Origin: Sepioteuthis lessoniana
Taxonomy: Eukaryota; Mollusca; Cephalopoda; Myopsida; Loliginidae
Direction: 5' to 3'
Length of the DNA: 64,000 nt
Assembly: GCA_963585895.1 (NCBI GenBank)
Contig: OY757924.1
Span: 56,730,324 to 56,794,323 of the forward strand
How positions within the stretch are numbered: position 1 is the stretch's first letter; each line of letters opens with the position of its first letter. Positions 9,626-20,600 of this stretch are shown one piece after another. Below the pieces are notes generated by a model. The model saw only the letters and a list, made by a program, of their open reading frames with translations, ran no database searches and had not been told where the DNA came from. The translations under genes and the position numbers were made by a program.

Positions 9626-9877
9626 AACACGTGCTTTGCGTCATTTTTTAAAACACATTTCGCCGAAACATAAGTAATAAGTAAGATCTTGAGAACATCA
9701 TTTTCAGCTGCCATGAGACTAAGTCCGTTTAGTCGTTCTTTTCTTACTGTGTAAATTCAAACTTCTCTCTTCAGTCGTATCTGTTACTATTAAACATATG
9801 GTTAACCGTTCTGCTATTTGAACGTTAGACAATTAGGAAGTTGCCTTCTACAATGGTGTAGATAACCGAAGCTAGCA

Positions 9878-10270
9878 GCCTAGTCGGATGGGGCTGTAGA
9901 ATACACCAACTGCATTTCTGTAGAGGTGTAAGCGCCCCCTCTACCAACGAGCGTCTCGGATATGACATTAAACGATCTGATGGTGCAGCTCCAGCCTTGG
10001 AAATCTGGGGAATCTGGAGTATACCTTCATTGCCATTGCTTTTAGGTTCACTCTGACCCAGAGTGGTAGCACCTGATAAGGACCCATCAATGGGTCAAAT
10101 TGTGTACAAACAAATGACATGCTAAATTGAATTGTTAGAAATAGAACTGTTTGACTATTTAACAGTGTGTAGACAAATAACTGATGTTTACTTGAACTGT
10201 TAGTAATACATAACAATACTTGGAATCATTTAACTGTGTGCAAACGAGTGAGCAATGTTGAATAGAATAA
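9878..10270 (+). repeat. Repeat-C core plus minisatellite tail
   Basis: Starts 'cggatggggctgtagaatac' and 'accaactgcatttctg'; the conserved body runs to about 10085, then AT-rich subrepeats ('ttaactgtgtgcaaacga'). A SINE-F is inserted at 10271, after which the subrepeats resume. Confidence 0.75.
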
Positions 10271-10405
10271 GGGCACCTCGGGTAGTGTAATGGTTAGCAA
10301 GCTTGACTAGCAAACCTGCAAGAGTGAGTTCGAGTCTCATTGGGTGCCCCATTCAATCGGCCTTGTGCCACATCGAAGCAAAGAGCTTCGTAAATTACAA
10401 TGTTG
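10271..10405 (+). mobile_element. SINE-F with a tRNA-like cloverleaf
   Basis: 10271-10350 can be drawn as a tRNA: the 5' end gggcacc pairs with gggtgccc at the 3' end, with A-box 'tagtgtaatggttagc' and T-arm/B-box 'gagttcgagtctc'. It is followed by a family-specific tail ('ggccttgtgccacatc' ... 'gtaaattacaatg') also present at 54.3 and 57.6 kb. The shared tail makes it a SINE rather than a tRNA gene. Confidence 0.75.
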
Positions 10406-10860
10406 AATAGAATAATTAGCATTAAATAGAAATACTTGAAACTCTTTAACTGAGTGCCTAAATTGATTTATTGGTATTACATAGTAATGCTTGGAACTAT
10501 TAACTGTGTGCAAATGAATGAATAGTGTTGAAATAAAATAATTTGTGTTAAATAGCAAAACTTGTAACGACTTCACTCTCTGCAAACAAATGATTACTAA
10601 AGAATAGAATTTGTAGTGTTAGATAGCAATAATTGGAACCAATTAACTGTGTAGAAACAATAGCAATACTTGTGTTCAAACAAATTAATTCTAACTCAGT
10701 TAAAAATGAAATCACCAACAAATTATTCTCGCACAAATCTTATGTACATCCATTTAAATGAATGGCTGTTAAATTGTTACTGTTACATAGCAATACTTGA
10801 AACAATTTGTGCAAAAAATGAGCTCAGGTTCGTTTTAAAATCTTAGCAACAAAATGTGTT
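10406..10860 (+). repeat. Minisatellite tail of Repeat-C, continued
   Basis: Six or more AT-rich subrepeats with 'acttgaaac', 'ttaactgtgtgcaaa' and 'ttgaatagaataatt' landmarks. It ends near 'gagctcaggttcg', a terminus shared with 60157-60208, and a mariner sits immediately next to that terminus at both places. Confidence 0.7.
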
Positions 10861-11751
10861 TACGATTAGTTTCCAGACCTTTTTTCGCATGGGCATTAAA
10901 AACTGTCATAGAATCTTGAAAATTGAATATCTTATTGCTATACATCTTATGAGATGACTGGCAATTTCTATGATTTCAGATTCAAATGAACAGCTACAAC
11001 AGCAATTGGAATACACCCTACTAAAGCCTGATTGTCACAGCTGGTGAATTTCAAAAATGCAATCTGGACGTGACGATACTTTAGAAGAACGATATGCAAT
11101 AAGATTCTGTTTCAAACTTGGAAAAAATGCCAGAGAAAAGTATGGAATGCTTCAGACTGCTTTTGGACCATCTTGCATGAATCGAGCATCAGTTTTTGAG
11201 TGGCATAAGAGATTCAAGGAAGCCAGGGATTCTGTGAGTGATGATGAGAGGTGTGGGATGAGTAAGGAAGTCAATACACCACAGTTGATTGGCTAAAGGG
11301 TTAGAGTTAGGGTTACTATGTTGAGGTTTTAAGGGATTTCAGGAAGAGATTTCGTCGGAAGAGGCCAGCACTCTTCAAATCGGGTCAGTGGCATTTCCAC
11401 CAGGACAATACACCAGTCTACAACTCTATTCTTGTCACAGACTATTTGACCAAGATGGGCATCAAGACAGTTCGTCACCCTTCCCATAGTCCCTGTGACT
11501 TTTGGTTATTCCCTCAGCTCAGAGGCTGTCGTTATGAGAGAATTGAGGAGATGAAAGAGGCTGTGACGAAGGTCATTGACACGCTCACACAAGTGGACTT
11601 CCATGGGGCCTTCCAGAAATTGTTGGAACGGTACAACAAGTGCATTGCAGCCGGGGGAGATTACTTCGATGGGGACTTGAGTTTCATGTGTGTACTATTA
11701 ATAAAAGTGTCCATACGAAAAAGTCTGGAAACGTATCGTATGCACCTCGTA
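10861..11751 (+). mobile_element. Mariner (DD34D) deletion derivative, copy M1
   Basis: Ends with inverted terminal repeats: the left end carries 'tttccagacc' and 'cgcatgggca', the right end 'gtctggaaacg' and 'tgcacctcgta'. The transposase gene has lost its middle. At the deletion joint (about 11294-11316) lies a telomere-like string, 'ggttagagttagggttac'. Copy M2 (60209-61134) has the same joint, so this is a nonautonomous lineage and not an isolated lesion. TA flanks fit mariner insertion. Confidence 0.85.
11057..11700 (+). pseudogene. Mariner transposase, internally deleted
   Basis: The N-terminal helix-turn-helix is readable (RYAIRFCFKLGKNAREKYG ... ASVFEWHKRFKEARDSV) and ends after TPQLIG at a stop (11294). 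The frame resumes at YYVEVLRDFRKRF and runs through HFHQDNTPVYNS to the C-terminus ERYNKCIAAGGDYFDGD. The second helix-turn-helix and first catalytic Asp are deleted. The second Asp (QDNTP) is kept. Four residues (DLAP) before the third Asp are missing, giving spacing 30 instead of 34. Inactive by at least two independent lesions. Confidence 0.85.
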
Positions 11752-11752
11752 T

Positions 11753-11831
11753 GTATAAAGAGAATTTGGCATTAAATAGCCTACAATGGTTGATATGCCT
11801 TAAAACCCATCTAAACCAAATCTTATATATT

Positions 11832-11881
<50 letters not shown>

Positions 11882-12045
11882 GATTTGTCATTGAATAACC
11901 TACAGTGGTTGATATGCCGTAAGACCCAACCAAACCAAATCATATATATTTAATATATATGTATAAAGAGGATTTGGCATAAAATAACTAACAATGGTTG
12001 ATAGGTCATAAGAACCAACCAACCAACGAACCAACCAACCAAGCA
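11753..12045 (+). repeat. Three consecutive stand-alone SINE-type tails separated by (TA)n
   Basis: Tail modules at 11753-11822, 11876-11940 and 11958-12045 each read roughly 'aggatttggcatt', 'aataacctacaatggttgat' and an AACC-rich end. (TA)n runs lie between them (11831-11875 is the longest). No tRNA head is attached to any. The first abuts the M1 mariner end. Confidence 0.75.
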
Positions 12046-12284
12046 GAAGCTTGCAGTACTTATGTTCTGATTCTGCATTCCCCAAAGAAATAACATTTCA
12101 TTTATTCTCAAGAGGATCCCTTGGCTGGCGGAGGTCCCTGGACAGCAATCAATAGAGCTCATGGTTTAATCTGCCACCGTCCGGGACGACAAGAGACTGA
12201 ATTGAAACAAGCCATAAGAATTGTACGTAGGTATACGTATAAATCTGTAGTCTAATGTTGAAAAAAAAAAGTATTTATTTTACA

Positions 12285-12620
12285 TCATCATCATCATCAT
12301 CATGTGCTGCTAGCACAGATTTCCCTAACTCTTTCTCGCCATTCGCCTCTCTCATCCATCGCGTCTGACTAGTCCTCTAGACCACATCCTGTGTCTGCAC
12401 AGAGCTATTGTAGATAGATACTAGTTGGTCGTCCAACATTTGCACGTCCACGGGAAGTGGGTTCATAGGAGAACGTCGCTTATGAGTTCATTCTTACTTC
12501 CTAAGCAGTGTCCAACATGTCTTATCCTTCTTATTTGGATGGTTTTAGAGATAGGAAGTAGGTGGCCATACAACTACTGTTATGTGGAATGTTGCTTCTA
12601 GGAATTTTCTGCATAATCTC
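12285..12620 (-). mobile_element. RTE-like LINE 3' end, minus strand
   Basis: Begins with the (CAT)n tail (complement of the TGATGATG tail) at 12285-12303, followed by the conserved C-terminal coding sequence in degenerate form, including the block for HPTRHQ/GHLPP and W-R-S-x-D-E. Multiple frame breaks. Confidence 0.7.
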
Positions 12621-12639
12621 ACACCTCGTCTTAACTTGA

Positions 12640-13060
12640 CTTAAATAACCGACAAAAGGTTTGGTTCCTTTGTTTGATATGCTATTAACGAAGAAACAAA
12701 ATCGAACCTTTTTATTGATATCTATTAAGTAAGGGGATAACAATTACACTATGGGCGCTTCTAACAAATCGGACATTATATAGTTTAAATTTCAAACCTT
12801 TTTATTGATATCTTGTGGAACGAAAAAACATATTTTTGCCTTTCTTAAGGATATTAGCGTGCAAGTGAAACACAGACAACCTTGTCCAGGAATTAACCTT
12901 GAGTCGTTAACACCATTGAGTTAGGGGATAATGATTACACTATGGGCGCCTCTAACAAATCGGACATTGAATAGTGGAAATTTCAGATCAAAATTCAGCT
13001 ACGTATCAATATGCAAGCTTATTGAGTCATGCACTCACCACTCTCACGAGTATTTTCTTT
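12640..13060. mobile_element. Tail fragment and SINE-D-type repeat with internal duplication
   Basis: 12640-12700 is a plus-strand tail module interrupted by about 13 bases. About 12720-12795 and 12921-12990 are direct copies of one segment ('aggggataa', 'cactatgggcg', 'aacaaatcggacatt'). The second, with its flank to about 13060, also matches 27600-27775, so it belongs to a longer minus-strand repeat carrying a SINE-D head. Confidence 0.55.
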
Positions 13061-13202
13061 TACTTATTCAATGACGTAGAGTTTAGAAATTAATAATACC
13101 TCATAATATCTGTTTTGATTCCACCAGGAATATAATCCTGGTATCTTTGGTTCAGAAGAAAATTAACTTTTGATCAAAAATATTGGTATGCTTTTATTTA
13201 TT

Positions 13203-13458
13203 CAGACCGGCTCATTGGCCTCGAGAGTAGAGTGTTCGCCAGTGGTCCGAGAGACCGAGGTTCAACCTCAGGTCCAAAGACTTTAAAAATGGTACTTGAT
13301 ACATCCTTGCTTAACACTCAGCAATATAAGGTACGTATCAAGGATAAAGTGGAGCAATCCTGGGAAAGGAGTAGTGCCCTCTCCTACACCTCGGTGTTGT
13401 AGCTATTGAAAAAGGGAGCCTTCTGGTCACCCTCGACTACGGTCGCCAACTTTACTTT
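13203..13458 (+). mobile_element. SINE-B, full length
   Basis: tRNA-like head ('ggctcattggcctcgagagt' and B-box-like 'gaggttcaacctc') followed by a conserved body: 'aatggtacttgatac', 'ccttgcttaacactcag', 'gtggagcaatcctggg', 'ggagtagtgccctc', ending 'cgactacggtcgccaac'. Four further copies lie at 16.4, 33.4, 36.2-36.9 and 40.3 kb. Confidence 0.8.
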
Positions 13459-13477
13459 TTTATTTATTTATGAGTGA

Positions 13478-13775
13478 TACAGCATCTATCTATCTATCTA
13501 TCTATCTATCTATGAGGAATAGTAATCGTGGTGTCGTGGCCAACGAGCTAGATTGCAATATCGTTATTTGCGAGTTCGAACACCTGTCACGCTATCGTGT
13601 TCACGTTCGAACAAACACACTTAGAAAAGGTATGATTCTCCTTATCTCCCCTAGCTATCAGTTAATTAGTGCCACCATTGTTTTTCTACGAGAATGGTTC
13701 TGGTATTAAATAACCCTCGAAGGTTGATATGCCATTAAACAAAGAACCTAAACCCTATCTATCTATCTATCTAAT
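13478..13775 (+). mobile_element. SINE-A inserted within an (ATCT)n tract
   Basis: (ATCT)n runs flank the SINE at 13478-13513 and about 13756-13775. The SINE (13514-13755) has head 'cgtggtgtcgtggccaacg', B-box 'gcgagttcgaaca' and the hairpin tail 'taaataaccctcgaagg'. The flanking microsatellite on both sides looks like a target-site duplication that is hidden by the repeat. Confidence 0.75.
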
Positions 13776-14149
13776 ACTGTGCATTTATCTTATTCTATTC
13801 ATATCCATCCGACTATCTAGCTATCTATCATAGGTGCAATATATGTATGCCTTAGGAATTGTAGAATATCCGGATAACATTTTTCAAAGTCTTCGGCGTG
13901 GAATAATAATGCACCAGAAGTTGGTATTTGGCACCGGTGAGAGAGTACAAACCGGTGTTAACTTCCACAAACGTTTTGGAGTGCGTTAATGTGGAGTCTG
14001 TCACTGATGATACACCCCTTATTTAGGAACCTGTGTACTTACTGATTTGCAAGCTTGATTACTTAAAGTAATCCACCAAAAGTTGTTGAGCGTTTAATCT
14101 TGAACATACAGAAACACATATTCTGGAAATTACAATTCATTTTTTGTTA
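13776..14149. other. No gene or repeat recognised
   Basis: Ordinary AT-rich sequence. No coding signal, no family match within the window. Confidence 0.45.
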
Positions 14150-14388
14150 TATATATATATATATATATATATATGGGATGTGTATATATGTGTATATATA
14201 TATATGTATGTATGTGTGTGTCTGTATATATATGTGCACACATAAGTGTGTTAATATATATGCGTGTATATATGTGTACGTATATGTGTGCATATATGAG
14301 TGCATGTGTATATTTGTGTTTTTATGCATATATTTGTGTATATAGCTGTACATATATGCATGTTTATACGTATGAATACGCATATAGA

Positions 14389-14481
<93 letters not shown>

Positions 14482-14588
14482 ATATCTATATGTAAATGTC
14501 TGTGGATGACAATATATGTATGTATATATATATGTTTGCTTATATAAATATTAATATATACATATTCCAAATAATATGCCTCTATGTA

Positions 14589-14639
<51 letters not shown>

Positions 14640-14640
14640 G
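14150..14640. repeat. Compound (TA)n / (TG)n / (CT)n microsatellite block
   Basis: (TA)n runs at about 14150-14175, 14394-14431 and 14610-14640, a (TG)n run at 14432-14478, a (CT)n run at 14591-14613, and interspersed TATG/TGTA variants between 14176 and 14390. Open frames over this block are only repeats of Tyr-Ile or Cys-Val. Confidence 0.9.
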
Positions 14641-14989
14641 ATTCAGCGAGTACGAACATCATACCGATATTTCTATAGAAGAAATACGAAAAAATTCTTT
14701 AATTTTACGGCCCAATTTTCGACTGAGTGATAATTTGTTGGGGTCTGCGTCCGCACTGAACGTTATTTAATCATCATCTGTATTCTGTATTCTATGGAGA
14801 TAACTATGGAATGCTAATTAGAATCATTTACTCCTTTCAAAATAGAACGTTCATCATGGGACCCTTTTACAACTAGAAACCAAAGGATTCACGGATCGTG
14901 TAGCGATCGGTTGGTTTGTTGTTTTTTTGGCATGCCAAATCTTGCTAAATTTTTTTAATAACCAGAGTAAGAAATTACCTTAAAAATCA
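14641..14989. other. No gene or repeat recognised
   Basis: AT-rich sequence with nothing I can assign. Confidence 0.45.
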
Positions 14990-15690
14990 ATCCCATATTT
15001 TCAAGTGGCTAATGATTTGAATAATTTGTAAACAATTAATATTCAAGTAACTATTCTTAATACCAATAATTCATACACAATTATATGGTATCAAGTAACT
15101 ATTCCTAATATCAATAATTCATGCACAACTATATAGTGTCAAGTAACTATTCCTAATAACAATAATTCATGCACAATTATATGGTATCAAGTAACTATTC
15201 CTTATATCAATAATTCATACACAATTATATTGTGTCAAATAACTATTCCTAATAACAATAATTCATACACAATTATATGGTATCAAGTAACTATTCCTAA
15301 TATCAATAATTCATACACAATTATATTGTGTCAAATAACTATTCCTAATAACAATAATTCATACACAATTATATGGTATCAAGTAACTATTCCTAATATC
15401 AATAATTCATACACAATTATATAGTGTCAAGTAACTATTCTTAATACCAATAATTCATACACAATTATATGGTATCAAGTAACTATTCTTAATACCAATA
15501 ATTCATATACAATTATATGTTTTCAAGTAACTATCCTTTATACCAATAATTCATTCAGTGTTATATGGTATCAAATAACTAATGATTTGAATAATTTGTA
15601 ATCTTTTATCACTTCAAGTAACTATTTTTAATGCCAATAATTAATACACAATTATTAGTTTCAAGTATTCCAATGTATTACGAATAATTT
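14990..15690 (-). repeat. 48-bp minisatellite array, 11 or more units
   Basis: Units of about 47-48 bases read 'caagtaactattcctaata', 'tcaataattcatacacaatt' and 'atatggtat'. Neighbouring pairs alternate between two variants ('tatattgtgtcaaataac' and 'atatggtatcaagtaac'), so a higher-order 96-base unit is visible at about 15180-15400. The reverse complement equals the subrepeat in the Repeat-C tail. Units near both ends are diverged. Confidence 0.85.
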
Positions 15691-16332
15691 CCGAACATTT
15701 ATCTGACCCATAGAAGTAACCCTAACAAGTACTACCTTTCCAGGCTGGAGTATCAAATTTTGAGTTTGTCTCGAGTTTTTTTCTTTGAGTACATGAGGAG
15801 GATCGAACCTATGACTAGCTACTTAAACACCCCTTACAGTATTTCCATTCATAGTCAATTTGCGCCTTCTTTCCTTGTGTAACTTCCGTCAGTATTTTTA
15901 TCGGACATGCCAAAGTCAGAAAGAATTTCGACCACCTTTTTCCGTTTCCAGAGCGCGTCAGAAGAATTCAGAAATCACTGTGATATTTACGATGTGTTAA
16001 ACCGCTACAGGAACCAAATCAATGGTTCAATATATCATTGCCCGATGGAGGGAATATCAACATTACTCTTTCGTTAGTCATTCAGTCGATGACTTTAAAA
16101 ATGAATAAATAATTTTCAGATACACAAATCTCTTTTCCTTTTTTCAGAAATTAGTTTTTACTTCTTGTTTATTTAGGTCTGATATGTTTAAGAATATTTT
16201 TACTTATTTTGGGACAAAAAAAGAAGTGCATAAAAACAAAAAACAAAACAAAAAAAAACATAAGACAAAAATGAATAAGTTGGTTATTAAGTTGATATTC
16301 AGTTGATAATATGCGTATAAAACATAAATAGA

Positions 16333-16337
<5 letters not shown>
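15691..16337. other. Short Repeat-C remnant, otherwise unassigned
   Basis: 15700-15765 is a minus-strand Repeat-C end ('ctgacccatagaag', 'ccaggctggag'), in the expected position next to the minisatellite. From there to 16337 nothing else is recognised. Confidence 0.5.
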
Positions 16338-16363
<26 letters not shown>

Positions 16364-16555
16364 CCAAAGTCCAACCAAAAACTCAAAAATGGTACTTGAT
16401 ACCTCCTTGCTTAACACTCAGCATTATAAGTTACGGATCAAGGGTAAGTGGAGCAATCCAGGAAAGGAGTAGTGCCCTCCCCTACACCTCTGTATTGTAG
16501 CTAATGAAAAGGAGCTTTCGAATCACCCATGACAACTGTCGGCTAACTTATGATA
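16338..16555 (+). mobile_element. (TA)n and 5'-truncated SINE-B
   Basis: A (TA)n run (16338-16364) precedes a SINE-B body (16386-16555): 'aatggtacttgatacctcc', 'ttaacactcagcattataag', 'ggaaaggagtagtgccctc'. The tRNA-like head is missing. Confidence 0.7.
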
Positions 16556-16761
16556 TATATATATATACTTCTAATGAAAATTGTGATTTTATGGCTCTTA
16601 TGTTCAAAATAGAATAAAAATTTGATATAAACTGGACCTTGATTTTATGCCCATTTTAAGGCATATCATAAACTAAACCCCTTATTTCTGACCTCCTAAC
16701 TCAATTCCATTAGACATCATCACTTTATTGTATAATTTGTACGACTATACACCTATCTTTA

Positions 16762-16983
16762 TACGTAAAGGTCGTTTAGAAAGTTCTAAGCCTTACCTAG
16801 AAAGAAGTGTCATGGCTGAGCATTTTTGTTGTGGCAACACACTGCCACTTTTTATAAAACAAGAAAAACTATTTCCGATTTCTGTCAGAATTTCTGTGCA
16901 GGTGAGGCCCAATACAAAGGTGAGTCACGTGGGGCAAATTCAAAATGTGGGTGTGGCTTAAAACTTTTTAAACAACCGTCGTA
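16762..16983. mobile_element. Mariner-type MITE, copy 1
   Basis: About 222 bases bounded by inverted ends: the left has 'gtcgtttagaaagttctaag', the right (reverse complement) has 'gttgtttaaaaagttttaag'. TA dinucleotides flank it. No open frame. A second copy with matching ends and interior ('tttctgtgcaggtgaggccc' region) is at 39465-39682. The end sequence resembles mariner termini, so a mariner transposase probably mobilised it. Confidence 0.75.
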
Positions 16984-17124
16984 TATATACAGATGCGATG
17001 GGTAAAGTGACGTCTAAATTGCGCAAAAATGAAAATAGCATTGATATATCATTTTATCTCATATATTTACCAAGATAACATAAAGATATCTTTAATATAT
17101 ATAAATATCTTAAATTTATTCAAA

Positions 17125-18190
17125 GAACTTTCCATCGGCTTCAGCCACGGCCCTCCGGACGACATTGGAATCTTCTGCGAGCCTTTTCGATGGTCTCCTT
17201 GTTTAAATTGATAAATGCTGACGTTATCTTTGCCTTCAGTTCACTTTTTGTTGTTGCACAGAGTTTTATTGGTTTCTCGCTCGACCACGCACCACACATG
17301 ATAATCAAGGGGATTGCAATCTGGGAAGTTAGGCAACCAGATGCTAGGGGTGATGTGGTCACAGAAATGTTCTGACAGCAAATACTGGGTCCATCTGCTT
17401 GTGTGGCGTGGTGCAGAGTCCTGTTGCCAGACGTAGGGTCTTCAAGCAGTTAGCCTTTTGATCCAGGTCAGCACTACCTTCTTCAGACACTTGATGTAAG
17501 GCTTTTGTTTTGAGTCTATGGGAAGATGAACAGAGGTTTTATGTCACCGTCGTTAGTGACCACCCCAAACACCAAAATGTGGACTTTGCTTTTCATCACT
17601 ATCGGTAGATTTTGTGGGGACAGAGCAAGTCATCGGTTGTTCTTTGAGTTCACCATCTAATTGTGTCAGTAATTTTTCACATTTAAAAAAAGCAAAGCAT
17701 GTTCATTTGGAGAGGATGATTGAATTTGTTTAAAAGCTTTTCAGAGCAGTCTTTCCTCTTATCCATCATAATTTGTGATAAAAATTGGCCTTTTCTCGCC
17801 TTGTATGAAAAATGCCAAATATCTTCATGCACTACTTGCCAGATAAGAAATTCAGAGACTCCCACGGTTATTGAGTTGATTCGCTCATTGGGATCGTTGT
17901 CAACCATGGCGTGGATCTCCATAACAAATTCGGGAGTTCTTTTCTTATCAAGATGTTGTAGCTTTGTAATCGACACTGGATTCCTCCGAATCTTTTAGAA
18001 TCATCTGCTTTGTTCTCGGATTGATACCCAAAGACACTGAAAGCTTCGTATTGGTGCTTCTGTGGTGAGTGTTATGTAGTACAGCATGCTGTTTCAAAAT
18101 ATCTGGAGGAGTGAATTGTTTCATAGTGCTGCTTTCCTCACAGACAGTGCTAACCGTCTCAAGTTAGGTGCACAGTTGATAAAACTTGAG
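17125..18190 (-). pseudogene. Tc1/mariner superfamily transposase (DD37D type), degenerate
   Basis: Minus-strand remnant of a transposase. From N to C: a helix-turn-helix region (about 18060-17960) ending SITKLQHLDKKRTPEF, then the segment MEIHAMVDNDPNERINSITV, then VWQQDSAPRHTSRWTQY, DHITPSIWLPNFPDCNPLDY and the C-terminal ETNKTLCNNKK. The Asp of QQDSAP and the Asp of NPLDY are 37 residues apart, matching the DD37D (maT) group. Stops and frameshifts interrupt it (for example after CNNKK). An inverted pair 'cgtctcaagtt'/'aacttgagacg' lies at its 5' side (about 18149-18187). The RTE fragment that follows starts about 100 bases away. Confidence 0.75.
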
Positions 18191-18285
18191 ACGAACAAAA
18201 TGCATAAGTGAAATTAATTATCTAAAAATGGCGACAATTTACTCATTGCATCATGCATGTACGTGTGAATATTTTTACTTGAACA

Positions 18286-18818
18286 ATGCGCGACTAACGA
18301 AAGCATGGACAGCTATCGATAGGCTATTGATCATATGGAAATCAGACCTGACCGATAAAATGAAACGCAGTTTCTTCCAGGCAGCGGTCGTATCGATACT
18401 GCTGTGTGGATGCACTACTTGGACGCTAACTAAACGACTGGAGAAGAAGCTAGACGGCAATTACACAAGAATGCTGCGAGCAATATTGAACAAGTCCTGG
18501 CGGCAACACCCCACAAGATACCAACTATACGGCCACTTGCCCCCCATCACGAAAACTATACAAGTTAGAAGAGCCAGACATGCAGGACACTACTGGAGAA
18601 GCAAGGACGAACTCATCAGTGATGTACTCTTATGGACCCCCGCATATGGCCAAGCAAAAGCAGGACGACCAGCTCGAACATACATACAGCAGCTATGTGA
18701 GGATACGGGATGTAGCCCTGAAGACCTGCCAAAAGCGATGAATGATAGGGAGAAGTGGTGAGAGAGGGTCAGGGATATCCGTGCTAGCGGCATGACATGA
18801 TGATGATGATGATGATGA
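18286..18818 (+). mobile_element. RTE-like LINE 3' fragment with TGATG tail
   Basis: Open for about 158 codons: ARLTKAWTAIDRLLIIWKSD, GNYTRMLRAILNKSW, GHLPPITKTIQVRRARHAGH, then GRPARTYIQQLCEDTG to MNDREKW and a TGA stop at 18759-18761, where the longer copies have CGA. Beyond the stop the frame continues as ERVRDIRASGMT to the 3' tail (TGATGATG at 18796-18818). It is 5' truncated, as is usual for target-primed reverse transcription. Confidence 0.85.
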
Positions 18819-19039
18819 TATTAAAATGGCCTGACTTTGAAAAGAAAACAATTAACACTTTTATTTGCAACGGAATGATAAGTTTCTAGGATCTACTGCA
18901 TTCTTAATCCTTCGAACTCTCGTGATAACGGAAATAAATAAATATAATAATAATTAGAATCCTTCAAACTTACCTAATTTGAAGCAGAAACATCAATATA
19001 ATTAAGCACAAGTATTAGAATGAGAATCGAACAGTTTCA

Positions 19040-19549
19040 TGGATCATTGTTCATGTATAGGTTTCGATCCCAGCTTGAAGCGCCCAGCGTGTTTAGCCAC
19101 ACTTAAGAGATATGATACAACGAAACAGTCTGCCTGTGGATGACAATATATACGTTCCCCAAACTAGGTTGAGCACTCTGGCGAAGGAATTAACAGCTGC
19201 CACCCGCGTAATGCAAAGCAAACGAATCGAGCACTCCGGTCCCTGATAGCGTAAAACTGTAAACAAACAAAAGTTAATACAAAAATGTGTTAAATTCCCG
19301 AGCTGGCGTTTGGTAACCGAAATAGCTGAGCATTAGTTTTTCAGTCTAAAGGAAAGGTTGGTGGGTTTCGATCCCAGTTTGAAGCGTCCAGCGTGTCTTG
19401 CTACTTTGAAACGTTGTAATACAATGAAACACAGTCTAACGTAAAGTTGGACGGGTTTCGATCCCGGCTTCGAGCGTCCTGCGTGTCTAGCCACACTGAA
19501 GAGTTCTGATAAAACGAAACAGTCTGTCTGTGGATGGCTATAAATATAT
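19040..19549 (+). mobile_element. Three SINE-E copies in tandem
   Basis: Copies at about 19040-19150, 19310-19425 and 19430-19549 share 'ggtttcgatcccagcttg', 'gcgtgt..agccacactgaag' and 'cagtctgtctgtggatg'. The last is cut by the hAT-like element that starts at 19550. About 19151-19309 between them is unassigned. Confidence 0.7.
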
Positions 19550-20087
19550 CAGTGGCGACTCTAGCCTATTTTTGCTACTCGTGCCCCTCACCGCCCTCTG
19601 TCAACTTCAGTTCCCAACCCGTGGTCCGTGGACCCAAAGTAAGTCATCATAGTTGCTATTGCGTGATTCTCCATTGTATAGCACAGATTGACAAACGTAC
19701 CTTGCTTGGTGTTTTTTTTTTTTGTAAACAATCAAGATACTATATAATTTGTAGTCTTGTTAATACAGTAGATAAGATAATTTTTTTCCTTTCAAAAGTA
19801 TAGAAGAAAAGAGATGTTCATTACTATGACGAGAAAAATATGTTTATTAGAATAAAGAAACTGATGACAATATACACAGACACAGCTAGTAGTTTGAATT
19901 TCGCTTAAAATAAAGATTATTTGTTGAAAATGTATTCAAATAAACAAATTTTAGTTACAGAATGTAATATATGCAACGTTCATTAAAGAAATAGAGATCT
20001 GTTAGTGAAAAAACGAATTAAAACACGCCGTTTAACCAACATTTACCATAGCGATGATGACGTCGGCGACGGCTATAATCTGCTATC

Positions 20088-20162
<75 letters not shown>

Positions 20163-20600
20163 GTCCCTCTCCCTCTTCCCAAGACAGCTGTCAGCAGTCA
20201 GAATGTGCTAAGATTTTTGAGCACAGTGTTTGGGTTGCTCTTGCTATTGGCTACAGCCAAAAGCGGATTTCTCTAACATTACTGTTATTATAAGGGTCTA
20301 GTGCTCGGCACGGATTTGCTCGTGTTCAACATTATAGCCGATTTTATGGGATGTTCAATGAATCTGACGGTGGCCGGACAAAGACCATCTGTTCAAAACA
20401 GCATCGTTGTATTATTCCCAGATATACTTATGAACTTTTGGCTACTTAGTTATCGAAACTTGAATAGATACGTAATTTAATTGAGATCAGACTAAGTATG
20501 TTTGCTTGAAATTAATGGATGATTTTTAATCCATTTTGAATAACATTGACTGAGTTATTGGTCGTGCCGGGCACGAGTAGCACTAGTCCCGTCTCCCCCC

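Noticed and set aside
10271..10350. Functional tRNA gene
   Set aside because: A cloverleaf can be drawn, but the same sequence with a shared non-tRNA tail occurs at 54.3 and 57.6 kb, so it is the head of SINE-F.
14100..14680. Several overlapping frames of 60-124 codons on both strands
   Set aside because: They translate (TA)n, (TG)n and TATG repeats (Tyr-Ile, Cys-Val). Not genes.
16169..16417. 82-codon minus-strand frame as a membrane protein
   Set aside because: Hydrophobic only because of A/T-rich codons and an embedded (TA)n.
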